A stretch of DNA of 64,000 bases, from contig NZ_CP046072.1 of NCBI RefSeq assembly GCF_017357825.1, positions 1,178,001 through 1,242,000 on the forward strand, given 5' to 3'. This document shows, piece after piece, positions 50,038-58,127 of the stretch. The notes under the pieces are model-generated. The model worked only from the letters and a program-made list of their open reading frames with translations, did not search any database and was not told the DNA's origin. Numbering within the stretch: position 1 is the stretch's first letter; each line of letters begins with the position of its first letter. A program made the position numbers and the translations under genes. The stretch is from Sulfurimonas aquatica. Its GTDB lineage: Bacteria > Campylobacterota > Campylobacteria > Campylobacterales > Sulfurimonadaceae.

Positions 50038-51141
50038 ATGTATGACATAGCCATAGTAGGTGCGGGTATAAATGGGTGTAGTATGGCTTATGAACTTCAT
50101 AAAGAGGGGAAAAAGGTAATCCTATTTGATATGGATGGCATAGCAAGTGGGGGAAGTGGTGCTGCTGGTGCATTTATATCTCCAAAGTTTTCCAAATCAG
50201 GAGAACTTAAAGAGATACTTGGCGAGGCTTTTACCTACTCAATGACCTTTTATGAAAAGAATTTTCCAGAGTGTTTTAAAAAATCTCCACTCCTTCATAT
50301 AGCAAAAGATGAAGCCGAAGCTCAGACACTAAAAGAGTACAAAGAAAAAACCTCTCTAGAGTTGCTCTCTCTTAGTAGTGAGTTAAACGAAAGTGTGAGT
50401 ATAAACGCAGGTATAGTAGATGCTAAATCTATGTGTGAAGCTATGGTCAAGGGTGTAAAGCTTGTAAAACAAAAAGTAGAGAGTCTCGTATATGATGATA
50501 CTGTTTGGGTTATAAATGAATCCTATAGTGTAAAAGAGGTTGTTTTAGCTACTGGGGCATATGAGGGTGTTATAAAAGAGCCTTATTTAGAACTTCGTGG
50601 TGTTTGGGGACACCGTATCGACATTAAGACTACAACTAACAATCCTCACTCGATTCATCAGTTTGTCTCTATCTCTCCAAGTGAACATGGTGAGTTGGCA
50701 ATAGGTGCTACGCATAACGTACACTACCATCCGCAAAAAAATGCAGATGCTTATGATATAAACTCGGGAAGAGAGGAGTTACTTGAGAAGGCTTCGCGGA
50801 GTATAGAGCTTGAAAATGTTGAGGTGATTAGGGATTATATGGGGCTTCGTTCTGGCTCATTTGATTATATGCCTCTTATTGGAAGAGTGGTACTCTCAAG
50901 TGAAACTCTTTTAAATAAAACTTTGAACTTTAAGGTGAAAAAAGCAGACTATAGCGAGTATGAGTACTATCCAAATCTCTACATGATAAATGGGAGTGGT
51001 GGATATGGATTTGTTCTTGCTCCATATTTGGCAAATATTTTAAAAAGTTATATTACTGGTAGTGACAAAATAAGCGATAGAGTAAGCCCTGCAAGGTTTT
51101 TTGCTAGATGGGCTAAAAAAAATGATAACATTCTGATATAA
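50038..51141 (+). CDS. FAD-dependent oxidoreductase, MnmC C-terminal-like
   Basis: 367 residues. N-terminal FAD loop AIVGAGINGCSMAYEL at 5-20, then ASGGSGAAGAFISPKFSKSG near 37-56 and GLRSGSFDYMPLIGRV near 274-289. These regions resemble the FAD domain of MnmC, which oxidises cmnm5U to nm5U in tRNA wobble bases, as well as DadA-type amino-acid oxidases. The methyltransferase half of MnmC is absent. It lies 2 bp after the protease and 8 bp before the GGDEF/EAL gene. MnmC-like is my preferred reading, but a glycine/D-amino-acid oxidase is possible. Confidence 0.7.
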   Translation: MYDIAIVGAGINGCSMAYELHKEGKKVILFDMDGIASGGSGAAGAFISPKFSKSGELKEILGEAFTYSMTFYEKNFPECFKKSPLLHIAKDEAEAQTLKEYKEKTSLELLSLSSELNESVSINAGIVDAKSMCEAMVKGVKLVKQKVESLVYDDTVWVINESYSVKEVVLATGAYEGVIKEPYLELRGVWGHRIDIKTTTNNPHSIHQFVSISPSEHGELAIGATHNVHYHPQKNADAYDINSGREELLEKASRSIELENVEVIRDYMGLRSGSFDYMPLIGRVVLSSETLLNKTLNFKVKKADYSEYEYYPNLYMINGSGGYGFVLAPYLANILKSYITGSDKISDRVSPARFFARWAKKNDNILI

Positions 51142-51149
51142 TAACTGCT

Positions 51150-53447
51150 ATGAAGATTAAAACAAATATATTTTACCTATTTTACATGGTTTTATCCCTC
51201 AGTGTTATTGTTTTCTTAATTTTACTGAATATGAAGTATAACTCTATTAAAGAGTCTTTGTATCTAGAAAAACAGAACGATACACAACGTATTGCAAATA
51301 ACACTCATGTACAACTTCTACACTATGAATCTATACTAGCACTTCTTGGAGAACAACTCCTATACAAAAATACATACAAAAGATCTAAAATAAGTAAAAA
51401 AATATTTAAATCAGTACTGGATTTAAATACTGAAATAATGGGTTTTGCATTACTTGATATTAATGCTAACTATCTATCAGTCAGCGATAATTTAGATCTT
51501 AAAGATGTACCAAATATTCGCATAAAAGATGAAATAAGACTCTCCTTCTTAGAGACACTAGAATCAGAGCATATGGTTATTGGTCGAAGTTATTATCTTG
51601 AAAATGCAAAAAGCTGGGTGATCCCCATCCGTAAAGCTATCCGTAATGATAAGGGAAATGTAGTTGCTGTTATGGCAAGTGGTTTGAAAATACATGATGA
51701 TAATACATTTTTAAGTAAGATAAATTTTTTAGACAATAGCTCTTTGCTTATAGCTAAAGACTTTGATAGTAATGATGATAGCTATAGTATATACGACAGT
51801 GCCATAAAAAATAAAGATCAAGATAAATACATTCGTTACAACACACCAATATCAAAAAGCATCTTTCAAAATATAGAGTATAAAAAACTAAAAGAAATTG
51901 AAAAAGATATATCGGCTCCCCATCTCTTAGAGTATGTTAATAATAAAAATCAAAGTATTTATGGGGCTATGTCGCATGATAAGAGATTTAAGATATTTAT
52001 TATCACTCAAAACAATAGTGATATTATAAAAAATCAATTTATAAACTCTATATTAATCTATGCAGTACTTTTTGTTCTTAGTATACTTTTTTTATATACA
52101 CTGACTAGATTTATTGAAAAATTAGATAAGAGTCAAAAGAGTGTATTAAAGTATCAAGCAACACATGATAATTTAACGACTCTACCTAATAGACAGCATA
52201 TGTATAACAATTATAATACTTTTAAAAAAGAGGCTAAGGAGTTTGAACTTCTTTATGTAGATTTAGATAATTTTAAAAATATAAATGATCACTTTGGACA
52301 TGATTTTGGTGATGAAATTTTAAAAGAGGTTGCCTCACGACTTAAAAAGAGTGTTTTTAAGGGAGATATGTTGATTCGTCATGGTGGTGACGAATTTATA
52401 ATAATGAAAAAAACTCATATAAAAAATGACACTAATTATTATGAAAAAATTATTGAAGTTTTAGGAAAGACTTATACGGTCAACTCTATGGAGTTTATAC
52501 TAGGTGCAAGTATAGGAGTCTCTAACTATCCAAAAGATTCTAAAAATTTGACTAAGCTTTTAAGTATGTCAGATATGGCTATGTACGAGGCTAAAAAGCA
52601 GAAAAATACTTTTTGTATCTACTCTGAAGATTTAAAAAACTCTCAAACTGAGTATCTAGAGATAGAGCATGAACTTCATAACGCATTAGCAAAAAATGAG
52701 ATATATATGGTCTATCAACCACAGATAAATGCTGATGGAACACTTCATGGTGTTGAAGCACTTGTGAGATGGAATAATAAAAAGCTAGGCATGGTACATC
52801 CAGATAAATTTATACCTATTGCAGAAGAGAATGGCATGATAGTAGAACTTAGTCGTTTTATCATCTCTAAATCTGCAGAAGATATCTATGAAGTACAAAG
52901 ACTTCTAGATATAGACTTTCAACTCTCTATAAATCTCTCTGTTAGACATCTTTTTAGTGAAAACTTTTTAGAAAATACATTAAAAGATATAAAAGTTTTT
53001 GATGGTGAGTATGGTCTGATTACTTTTGAGATTACTGAGAGGTTATTTATTAAAGATATAAACCATGTTTTACCCCTGCTAAATATCCTTAAAGAGAAGG
53101 GTTTTCAGATATCGCTTGATGATTTTGGAACAGGTTACTCATCTTTAGGAATTTTAAGAACCCTTCCAATCAATGAGATTAAAATAGATAAAAGTTTTGT
53201 TGATGAGATGATACACGAACACGATGCAAGAGTGCTCTCTAAGTCGATCATCAAAATTGGACAAGATTTATCTATGAAAATACTTGCTGAAGGTGTTGAA
53301 ACTGCAGAACAGCTTGAACTTTTAAAGTTCCAAAACTGTGAAATATTTCAAGGCTACTATTTCTCTAAACCTTTGGATCATATGTCGCTTATAGCATTTC
53401 TACAAAAGGGAATCTCTAGTGCCATACCTTTTTATAGGTTTGGCTAA
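51150..53447 (+). CDS. Diguanylate cyclase/phosphodiesterase (Cache-GGDEF-EAL)
   Basis: 765 residues. TM1 at about 8-28, periplasmic double-Cache-like sensor (30-295), TM2 at about 298-320, GGDEF domain (335-490) with intact GGDEF at 412-416, EAL domain (505-755) with EAL at 535-537 and DDFGTGYSSLG near 660. Both catalytic centres look intact, so it may make or destroy c-di-GMP. The product-inhibition I-site normally has R-x-x-D just before GGDEF; here FKGD, so the arginine is missing. Last gene of the propeller-protease-FAD operon. Confidence 0.92.
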   Translation: MKIKTNIFYLFYMVLSLSVIVFLILLNMKYNSIKESLYLEKQNDTQRIANNTHVQLLHYESILALLGEQLLYKNTYKRSKISKKIFKSVLDLNTEIMGFALLDINANYLSVSDNLDLKDVPNIRIKDEIRLSFLETLESEHMVIGRSYYLENAKSWVIPIRKAIRNDKGNVVAVMASGLKIHDDNTFLSKINFLDNSSLLIAKDFDSNDDSYSIYDSAIKNKDQDKYIRYNTPISKSIFQNIEYKKLKEIEKDISAPHLLEYVNNKNQSIYGAMSHDKRFKIFIITQNNSDIIKNQFINSILIYAVLFVLSILFLYTLTRFIEKLDKSQKSVLKYQATHDNLTTLPNRQHMYNNYNTFKKEAKEFELLYVDLDNFKNINDHFGHDFGDEILKEVASRLKKSVFKGDMLIRHGGDEFIIMKKTHIKNDTNYYEKIIEVLGKTYTVNSMEFILGASIGVSNYPKDSKNLTKLLSMSDMAMYEAKKQKNTFCIYSEDLKNSQTEYLEIEHELHNALAKNEIYMVYQPQINADGTLHGVEALVRWNNKKLGMVHPDKFIPIAEENGMIVELSRFIISKSAEDIYEVQRLLDIDFQLSINLSVRHLFSENFLENTLKDIKVFDGEYGLITFEITERLFIKDINHVLPLLNILKEKGFQISLDDFGTGYSSLGILRTLPINEIKIDKSFVDEMIHEHDARVLSKSIIKIGQDLSMKILAEGVETAEQLELLKFQNCEIFQGYYFSKPLDHMSLIAFLQKGISSAIPFYRFG

Positions 53448-53456
53448 AAGAGAGGG

Positions 53457-54194
53457 TTAGATTATTTTCATAACCTTGTGAGGTGTAACACTAAATACCT
53501 CTTTAAAGCCATTTGCACGTTTTGCTTTTGCTTTACCTGTCGCTTCAGGTAGTAAAAAATAAGCCATATCTAGTGCTTCGTCCGCATCGTAGTTGTTGTC
53601 ATGCATGAAGAGTATCTGTTTATCTAACTTTTGCACTTGAGCAGAGAGAGCTCTTGTATATGCGATGATTGCTTTATGGTGTCTATCATACTTATGACCC
53701 ATCCCAAAAAAGACAAACTTTCCACTTAGGCGAATATTTGGAATATCTATATAGTTGAGTGTTTTGTCATAACGAGTTAGTTGTGTAGAGTTTAACTTGT
53801 CTAAGTCGGCGTCAAACTCTTCGATAATAGGAGTAGGAGCGATATCTGCTCTGTTATATGAAAATAGATAACGAATCTCTATTAGCTTACCTGGGTATAC
53901 ATTTTTAAGTCCTGCGTTTATTACGTAACTCATTGGATTTTCATTTAGTGTGACAAATTCGTCATACTGATCAAACCCCTCTTCTTGTAAAAATCTACTA
54001 AGCTTATATCCTACAGGACTAAGTTCAGGATTATATAAAAAAATAGTTCCAGCTACTGTTTTTCTCTTTTTCTTTAACATATTTTCTAAACTTTTAGTAT
54101 CTATAATGTCATCTTCACCATCATTTAAATAGATATAGTGCTCACTAATATAGTCCATATCAAAGTTTGTAGAAAATTTTCCAAATATTTGCAT
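53457..54194 (-). CDS. Conserved hypothetical protein
   Basis: 245 residues, no signal peptide or membrane helix, acidic N-terminal half and basic C-terminal tail. I do not recognise the family. Visible stretches include YIYLNDGEDDIIDTKSLE near 21-38, VAGTIFLYNPELSPVGYKLS near 47-66, and a His-rich GMGHKYDRHHKAIIAY near 164-179. It converges on the GGDEF/EAL gene (9 bp between stops) and is divergent from the alpha/beta hydrolase. Real gene judged from length, codon use and RBS (AGGAAT). Confidence 0.65.
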   Translation of the reverse strand: MQIFGKFSTNFDMDYISEHYIYLNDGEDDIIDTKSLENMLKKKRKTVAGTIFLYNPELSPVGYKLSRFLQEEGFDQYDEFVTLNENPMSYVINAGLKNVYPGKLIEIRYLFSYNRADIAPTPIIEEFDADLDKLNSTQLTRYDKTLNYIDIPNIRLSGKFVFFGMGHKYDRHHKAIIAYTRALSAQVQKLDKQILFMHDNNYDADEALDMAYFLLPEATGKAKAKRANGFKEVFSVTPHKVMKII

Positions 54195-54260
54195 TTTTAT
54201 TCCTATGATTGAAAGCTCTAGAGCTTCAAATATTGATGGAAGTATACTATAATTCGCACT

Positions 54261-55043
54261 ATGATATATATAGCATTCTTATTCTTCACTTTTATGATTT
54301 TACTTTTTGTCTTTTATCAGTGGCAGTTTTATGTAGTTTTTTCACCAACGCACCACCGTGAAAATGAGTTAGGCAATGGGTGCCAACTTTTAAGTATGAA
54401 AACAGATGATGGAGTAGAGCTAGAAGGTGCAATATACGAAGCGCAAGACGCTACAAATACACTTTTGGTTTTTGTGGGGCGTTCACATGATGGCGTTGGG
54501 CTCATAAACAAACTCGCACTGACTTATCCAAAAAGTAGAATCATAGTTTTTAACTATAGATCCTATGGAAAGAGTAAGGGTGTCTTAAATGAGAGAAATA
54601 TCTTAAGCGATGGAGTTAAGATAGCCCAGCTTGTGGAGAAAAACTATGGTGAATATTATATCTTGGGTTTTTCCATAGGCTCAAGTGTAGCAGCTTATGT
54701 GGCTACAAAACTCAAGTGCAAGGGACTATTTTTAGTTGGAGCTTTTGATTCTATATCTGGCTTGGCAAAAGAGAAGTACCTCTCTCATAAAAGCTTTAAA
54801 AGAGTAGATATATCAAAACTTTTAAGATATAAGTTTCATACAAAAGAGTTTGTCAAAAGCATTGAAGTAGATACCTACCTTTTTGTGAGTAAGAGTGATG
54901 AGATTACATACTTAAACAACTCTAGAGAGCTCAAGCAACATGTTAAAAATCTGAAATACTATAGTGAACTTGAAAACTTAACACACAAAGAGTTGTTATG
55001 GGATAGTGGCGTTGTAGATATTATAAAAGAGGTGATTGAGTGA
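54261..55043 (+). CDS. Membrane-anchored alpha/beta hydrolase
   Basis: 260 residues. A single N-terminal membrane anchor (1-24) is followed by an alpha/beta hydrolase domain facing outward: VFVGRSHDGVG near 73, FNYRSYGKSKG near 95, and nucleophile elbow LGFSIGSSVAA with serine near 136. Resembles BEM46/YfhR-type hydrolases. Substrate unknown. Its stop overlaps the next start by one base, linking it to the YdcF and VanZ genes in one operon. Confidence 0.8.
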   Translation: MIYIAFLFFTFMILLFVFYQWQFYVVFSPTHHRENELGNGCQLLSMKTDDGVELEGAIYEAQDATNTLLVFVGRSHDGVGLINKLALTYPKSRIIVFNYRSYGKSKGVLNERNILSDGVKIAQLVEKNYGEYYILGFSIGSSVAAYVATKLKCKGLFLVGAFDSISGLAKEKYLSHKSFKRVDISKLLRYKFHTKEFVKSIEVDTYLFVSKSDEITYLNNSRELKQHVKNLKYYSELENLTHKELLWDSGVVDIIKEVIE

Positions 55044-55795
55044 TGGAGTTAGGATTTTTACTTAAGAAGTTCATATCTTTTTTTATTGAACCATTTGGGA
55101 TTGTACTGTTAGCATTAATGATAGGCTTATTTTTTTTATACAAAAATAATACTAGGTTTTCAAAAATATTCTTTTCATTAGGTGTTATACTCTTAATACT
55201 TTTTTCTTATCAACCATTTTCAAATACCTTGTTAATAAGTCTAGAATCCAAGTATAAAAAATATTCTTATAATGAGAATATCAAATATATCCATGTCTTA
55301 GGCAATGGACACACTATTGATAGCGAACAACCAATCTCTTCACAGTTAAGTGATGGAAGTGTAAAAAGAGTCCTAGAAGGTGTGATAATGTATAAAAATA
55401 TACCAGGTTCCAAATTAATATTTACCGGCTACAAAGGCGATACAAATACTTCAAACGCTCAAATGAATGCTAACTTAGCATATGCTCTTGGTGTCACAAA
55501 GAGTGATGTGATAATAGGAAACAATCCAGTGGATACTGAAGAAGAAGCCCTCTTTACTCAGAAGATAGTAGGTAATAAGCCTTTTGCTTTAGTTACGTCA
55601 GCAACTCATATGCCTCGGGCTATGACGCTTTTTAAGAGTTATGGGATGAATCCCATTGCGGCACCTACTAACTTTTATAAAGAAGAAGTAAATTGGCTAA
55701 GAGAGCCAGATATTCATTCATTCAAAAACTCAAAATTAGCATTGCATGAATTTTATGGAATACTTTTTATGAAAATTAAAAGTATATTTTCTTAG
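55043..55795 (+). CDS. YdcF/ElyC-like DUF218 membrane protein
   Basis: 250 residues from the ATG at 55043; a GTG one codon earlier is better spaced from AGAGG, so the start is uncertain by one residue. Two membrane helices (about 10-55), then the DUF218 domain: IHVLGNGHTIDSEQPIS near 82-98, RVLEGVIMYKNIPGSKLIFTG split over 108-128, EEEALFTQKIVG near 172 and VTSATHMPRAMTLFKSYG near 187-204. ElyC affects envelope and peptidoglycan/lipid-carrier homeostasis in E. coli. Downstream VanZ gene abuts. Confidence 0.85.
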   Translation: MELGFLLKKFISFFIEPFGIVLLALMIGLFFLYKNNTRFSKIFFSLGVILLILFSYQPFSNTLLISLESKYKKYSYNENIKYIHVLGNGHTIDSEQPISSQLSDGSVKRVLEGVIMYKNIPGSKLIFTGYKGDTNTSNAQMNANLAYALGVTKSDVIIGNNPVDTEEEALFTQKIVGNKPFALVTSATHMPRAMTLFKSYGMNPIAAPTNFYKEEVNWLREPDIHSFKNSKLALHEFYGILFMKIKSIFS

Positions 55796-56143
55796 ATGCA
55801 GCAGTTCTTTAAAGTAGCGCTATTTATATGTTTAATCGCCATTGAGTATTTAGCTACAACTACAGTTCATATAGAAGTAGTTGAGAATTTGTGGGATAAG
55901 GCAAATCACTTTATTGCTTTTTTTACTCTGTATATATTGCTTACATTAGCATATAAAAATTTATCATTAATAATAAAAGTCTTTTATCTTTTACTATTTG
56001 GCGTTCAGATAGAAATAGTTCAGTATTTTATACCTGAAAGGTATTTTTCATTTTTGGATGTAGTAGCGGACTCTATTGGTATCTTGATAGGAGTAATGGT
56101 GATGTTGTTTTATAAGAAAGTATTTTCTAAAATAAATGAATAA
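55796..56143 (+). CDS. VanZ family membrane protein
   Basis: 115 residues with four membrane helices. The family pattern is visible: DKANHFIAFFTLYILL near 35-50 and EIVQYFIPERYFSFLDVVAD near 77-96. VanZ-like proteins are small inner-membrane proteins linked to teicoplanin tolerance in Gram-positives and of unknown role elsewhere. It follows the YdcF gene by zero bp; its stop abuts the ArsR stop (convergent). Confidence 0.85.
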   Translation: MQQFFKVALFICLIAIEYLATTTVHIEVVENLWDKANHFIAFFTLYILLTLAYKNLSLIIKVFYLLLFGVQIEIVQYFIPERYFSFLDVVADSIGILIGVMVMLFYKKVFSKINE

Positions 56144-56512
56144 TTACTTAGTGTTATCATACTGATATACAACCCCATCTTCATACTCTTTGACGATTAC
56201 GTCAAAACATCCAGCTATCTCTTTCATTGTTTTTATATTTGGCTCGATATATATTCTATTTTTACTTTTAGTCATAGTTATTATGTTGGCGTCTTTGAGT
56301 TCTTTTAGATGACGTGAAATAGTAGGCAGGGCGAAGTCAAAATGCTCCGCTATGGTTGTAACGCAAGTAGCCTGAGCGATGATATCGTCTTTTGGTTGAC
56401 TCTCATCAATCGAGCATGCGTATCCACCTGTGAAAATGTTTTTAAATATCTTAAATCTTGTTTCATTTCCAAGAGCTTTGAAAATTTTTATCTTATCTTC
56501 CATATCTAACAT
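56144..56512 (-). CDS. ArsR/SmtB-family transcriptional repressor
   Basis: 122 residues. Winged helix: FKALGNETRFKIFKNIF near 11-27, then the recognition helix in FALPTISRHLKELKDANII near 60-78. The standard ELCVCDL metal-binding motif on alpha3 is absent; three other cysteines (C33 in GYACS, C50 in ATCVTT, C102 in AGCFD) could form a different site for arsenite or another soft metal. Start at 56512 fits GAAGG six bases ahead. It is divergent from the rhodanese operon, with a 137-bp shared control region containing a candidate operator. It likely represses both directions and is released by the metal(loid). Confidence 0.9.
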   Translation of the reverse strand: MLDMEDKIKIFKALGNETRFKIFKNIFTGGYACSIDESQPKDDIIAQATCVTTIAEHFDFALPTISRHLKELKDANIITMTKSKNRIYIEPNIKTMKEIAGCFDVIVKEYEDGVVYQYDNTK

Positions 56513-56556
56513 ATATAACCTTCAGCTTGCATTTTTAGAATTATATCTAAAAACTT

Positions 56557-56637
56557 ATTTAGCAATTTAAACAATTAACTTTACATTAAGTTTACTCCTA
56601 ATATACTTCCCAAAGCAATTTAGCATATTAGCTAAAT
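56557..56637. promoter_or_regulatory. Candidate ArsR operator and divergent promoters
   Basis: ATTTAGC (56618-56624) and GCTAAAT (56631-56637) form a perfect 7-bp inverted repeat with a 6-base spacer. A further ATTTAGC half-site lies at 56557-56563. On the plus strand, TTTACA (56580-56585) and TATACT (56602-56607), 16 bp apart, are a plausible promoter whose start would fall at the operator. On the minus strand a TATAAT (56540-56545) could serve arsR, with the lone half-site upstream of it. Placement fits repression of both genes by ArsR; not tested. Confidence 0.6.
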
Positions 56638-56649
56638 AGAAGGAATGTA

Positions 56650-57120
56650 ATGAAATTGAAAATACTTAGAATCATAACCATATTAACATTGAGCGCAGTT
56701 AGTTATCTTAATGCAGGTTTTGCAAATACGGACAAACTTTTAGAAGAAGCTAAAAAGGAAGCTGGAGAAATCACACCTAGTGTATTAAAGTCGATGATAG
56801 ATAAAGAAGTACCTGTAATTATTCTTGATATAAGAGAGAGTGAGCAAAGGTCTGAAGGGGAAATATACTCTGATGAAAGTTACAGTATTACTCGTGGAAA
56901 CCTAGAGTTTGAAATAGGAAACAAAATAAAAAACAAAGATAGCGTCATAGTTACTTATTGTAGAGGTGGTAGTCGTGGAGCGCTTGCTGCACAAACACTG
57001 AGACGATTGGGATATAAAAACGCTACAAACCTTAAAGGCGGACTTAAAGCTTGGGCAAAAGCAGGGTATCCAGTAGAAACAGGCTTAGGCAGTGTGACTA
57101 TAAAAAGTATTGAGGAGTAA
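56650..57120 (+). CDS. Periplasmic single-domain rhodanese
   Basis: 156 residues, signal peptide cleaved near NAG (about residue 22). The rhodanese domain (about 38-145) has the active-site loop YCRGGSRG with catalytic C104, which carries a persulfide during sulfur transfer. GLKAWAKAGYP near 131-141 is the usual C-terminal element. AGAAGGAA lies before the start. First gene of the ArsR-controlled operon; 5 bp before the MerT-rhodanese gene, whose C-terminal domain is clearly homologous to it (shared DKLLEEAKKEAGEITP/DDLMAQARREIEEMSP region). Confidence 0.9.
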   Translation: MKLKILRIITILTLSAVSYLNAGFANTDKLLEEAKKEAGEITPSVLKSMIDKEVPVIILDIRESEQRSEGEIYSDESYSITRGNLEFEIGNKIKNKDSVIVTYCRGGSRGALAAQTLRRLGYKNATNLKGGLKAWAKAGYPVETGLGSVTIKSIEE

Positions 57121-57125
57121 AGTAG

Positions 57126-58127
57126 ATGGAAAATAGGAATGTTTTATCAGTAATTGTAGCTACGTTAGCTGCCTCACTATGTTGTGTAACGCCAGTTTTA
57201 GCAGTTCTTGCAGGCTCATCCACTTTTGCATCAAGTTTTTCATGCTTAGAGCCTTATCATAACTATTTAGTGGCGTTTACAATACTAGTACTTATATATG
57301 CATGGTATGACAAACTAAAACCTTCTAAAGATATAGATTGTGCTTGTGATGAAAAAAGTGGGTTTTTCTCAAGTAAACTATTTTTAGCGATTGTTACTGT
57401 TTTTTCAGCTCTTATGCTTACGTTTCCTTTGTGGGGTTATGACTTAGCCAAAGGAAATAATACAGAGTTAAATCAAAAAATAGATGAAGTTGCTTGTGAT
57501 ACATGTACAGATACAGATGAGAATAAAACTGTTACAAAAGTGGACGTACCATCACTTCCAAATGCAGAGAATAAACCAGCATGCAATACGGGCTCGTGTC
57601 CTACACAAAGAGAAAACAAAACAGCTAATGCAACAGTAACATCAGATTTACCAGTACTTCACTATATGGATGATGAGAAAAACAATCCAACTGAGTGTGG
57701 ACAAGTAGCTTGTAGTGGAACGGGATATAAAGAACTTGATGATTTAATGGCCCAAGCTCGTCGTGAAATAGAGGAGATGTCACCCGCGGTACTTAAAAAA
57801 ATGATAGACGATGAAGTTGAATTCACGCTTTTAGATGTTCGACCTGCTATACAAAGGGCAGAAGGGGAGATTTATGCTGACTCTATGCTCGCTATTCCTC
57901 GCACTAACTTAGAATTTGAGGTATTAAATATACTCAAAGATAAAGGGGCAACTATTGTCGTATATAGTCGTATGGGAGCAAGAAGTTTATTTGCAGCTCA
58001 GTCACTGAAAAAACTTGGTTATACAAATGTTTATAATCTCTCAGCGGGTCTCAAAGGTTGGGTAAGAGCTGGGTATCCATATGATAATGGTCTTGGAACT
58101 GTTTTAAAAGTGGTGGATGCGCAGTAA
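57126..58127 (+). CDS. MerT-like membrane domain fused to a degenerate rhodanese
   Basis: 333 residues. N-terminal part (1-105) has three membrane helices with a cysteine pair C19-C20 in LAASLCCVTPVLAVLAG, as in the mercuric transporter MerT, and CAC at 72-74 in the loop. A periplasmic, Asn/Thr-rich linker (110-200) carries C124/C127, C153/C158 and C191/C196. The rhodanese domain (205-322) resembles the previous gene, but the active-site Cys is Ser (VVYSRMGARS, S281), so sulfur transfer there is unlikely. It sits in the ArsR operon and overlaps the next start by one base. Probably moves a soft metal(loid) across the membrane; substrate inferred only. Confidence 0.8.
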   Translation: MENRNVLSVIVATLAASLCCVTPVLAVLAGSSTFASSFSCLEPYHNYLVAFTILVLIYAWYDKLKPSKDIDCACDEKSGFFSSKLFLAIVTVFSALMLTFPLWGYDLAKGNNTELNQKIDEVACDTCTDTDENKTVTKVDVPSLPNAENKPACNTGSCPTQRENKTANATVTSDLPVLHYMDDEKNNPTECGQVACSGTGYKELDDLMAQARREIEEMSPAVLKKMIDDEVEFTLLDVRPAIQRAEGEIYADSMLAIPRTNLEFEVLNILKDKGATIVVYSRMGARSLFAAQSLKKLGYTNVYNLSAGLKGWVRAGYPYDNGLGTVLKVVDAQ

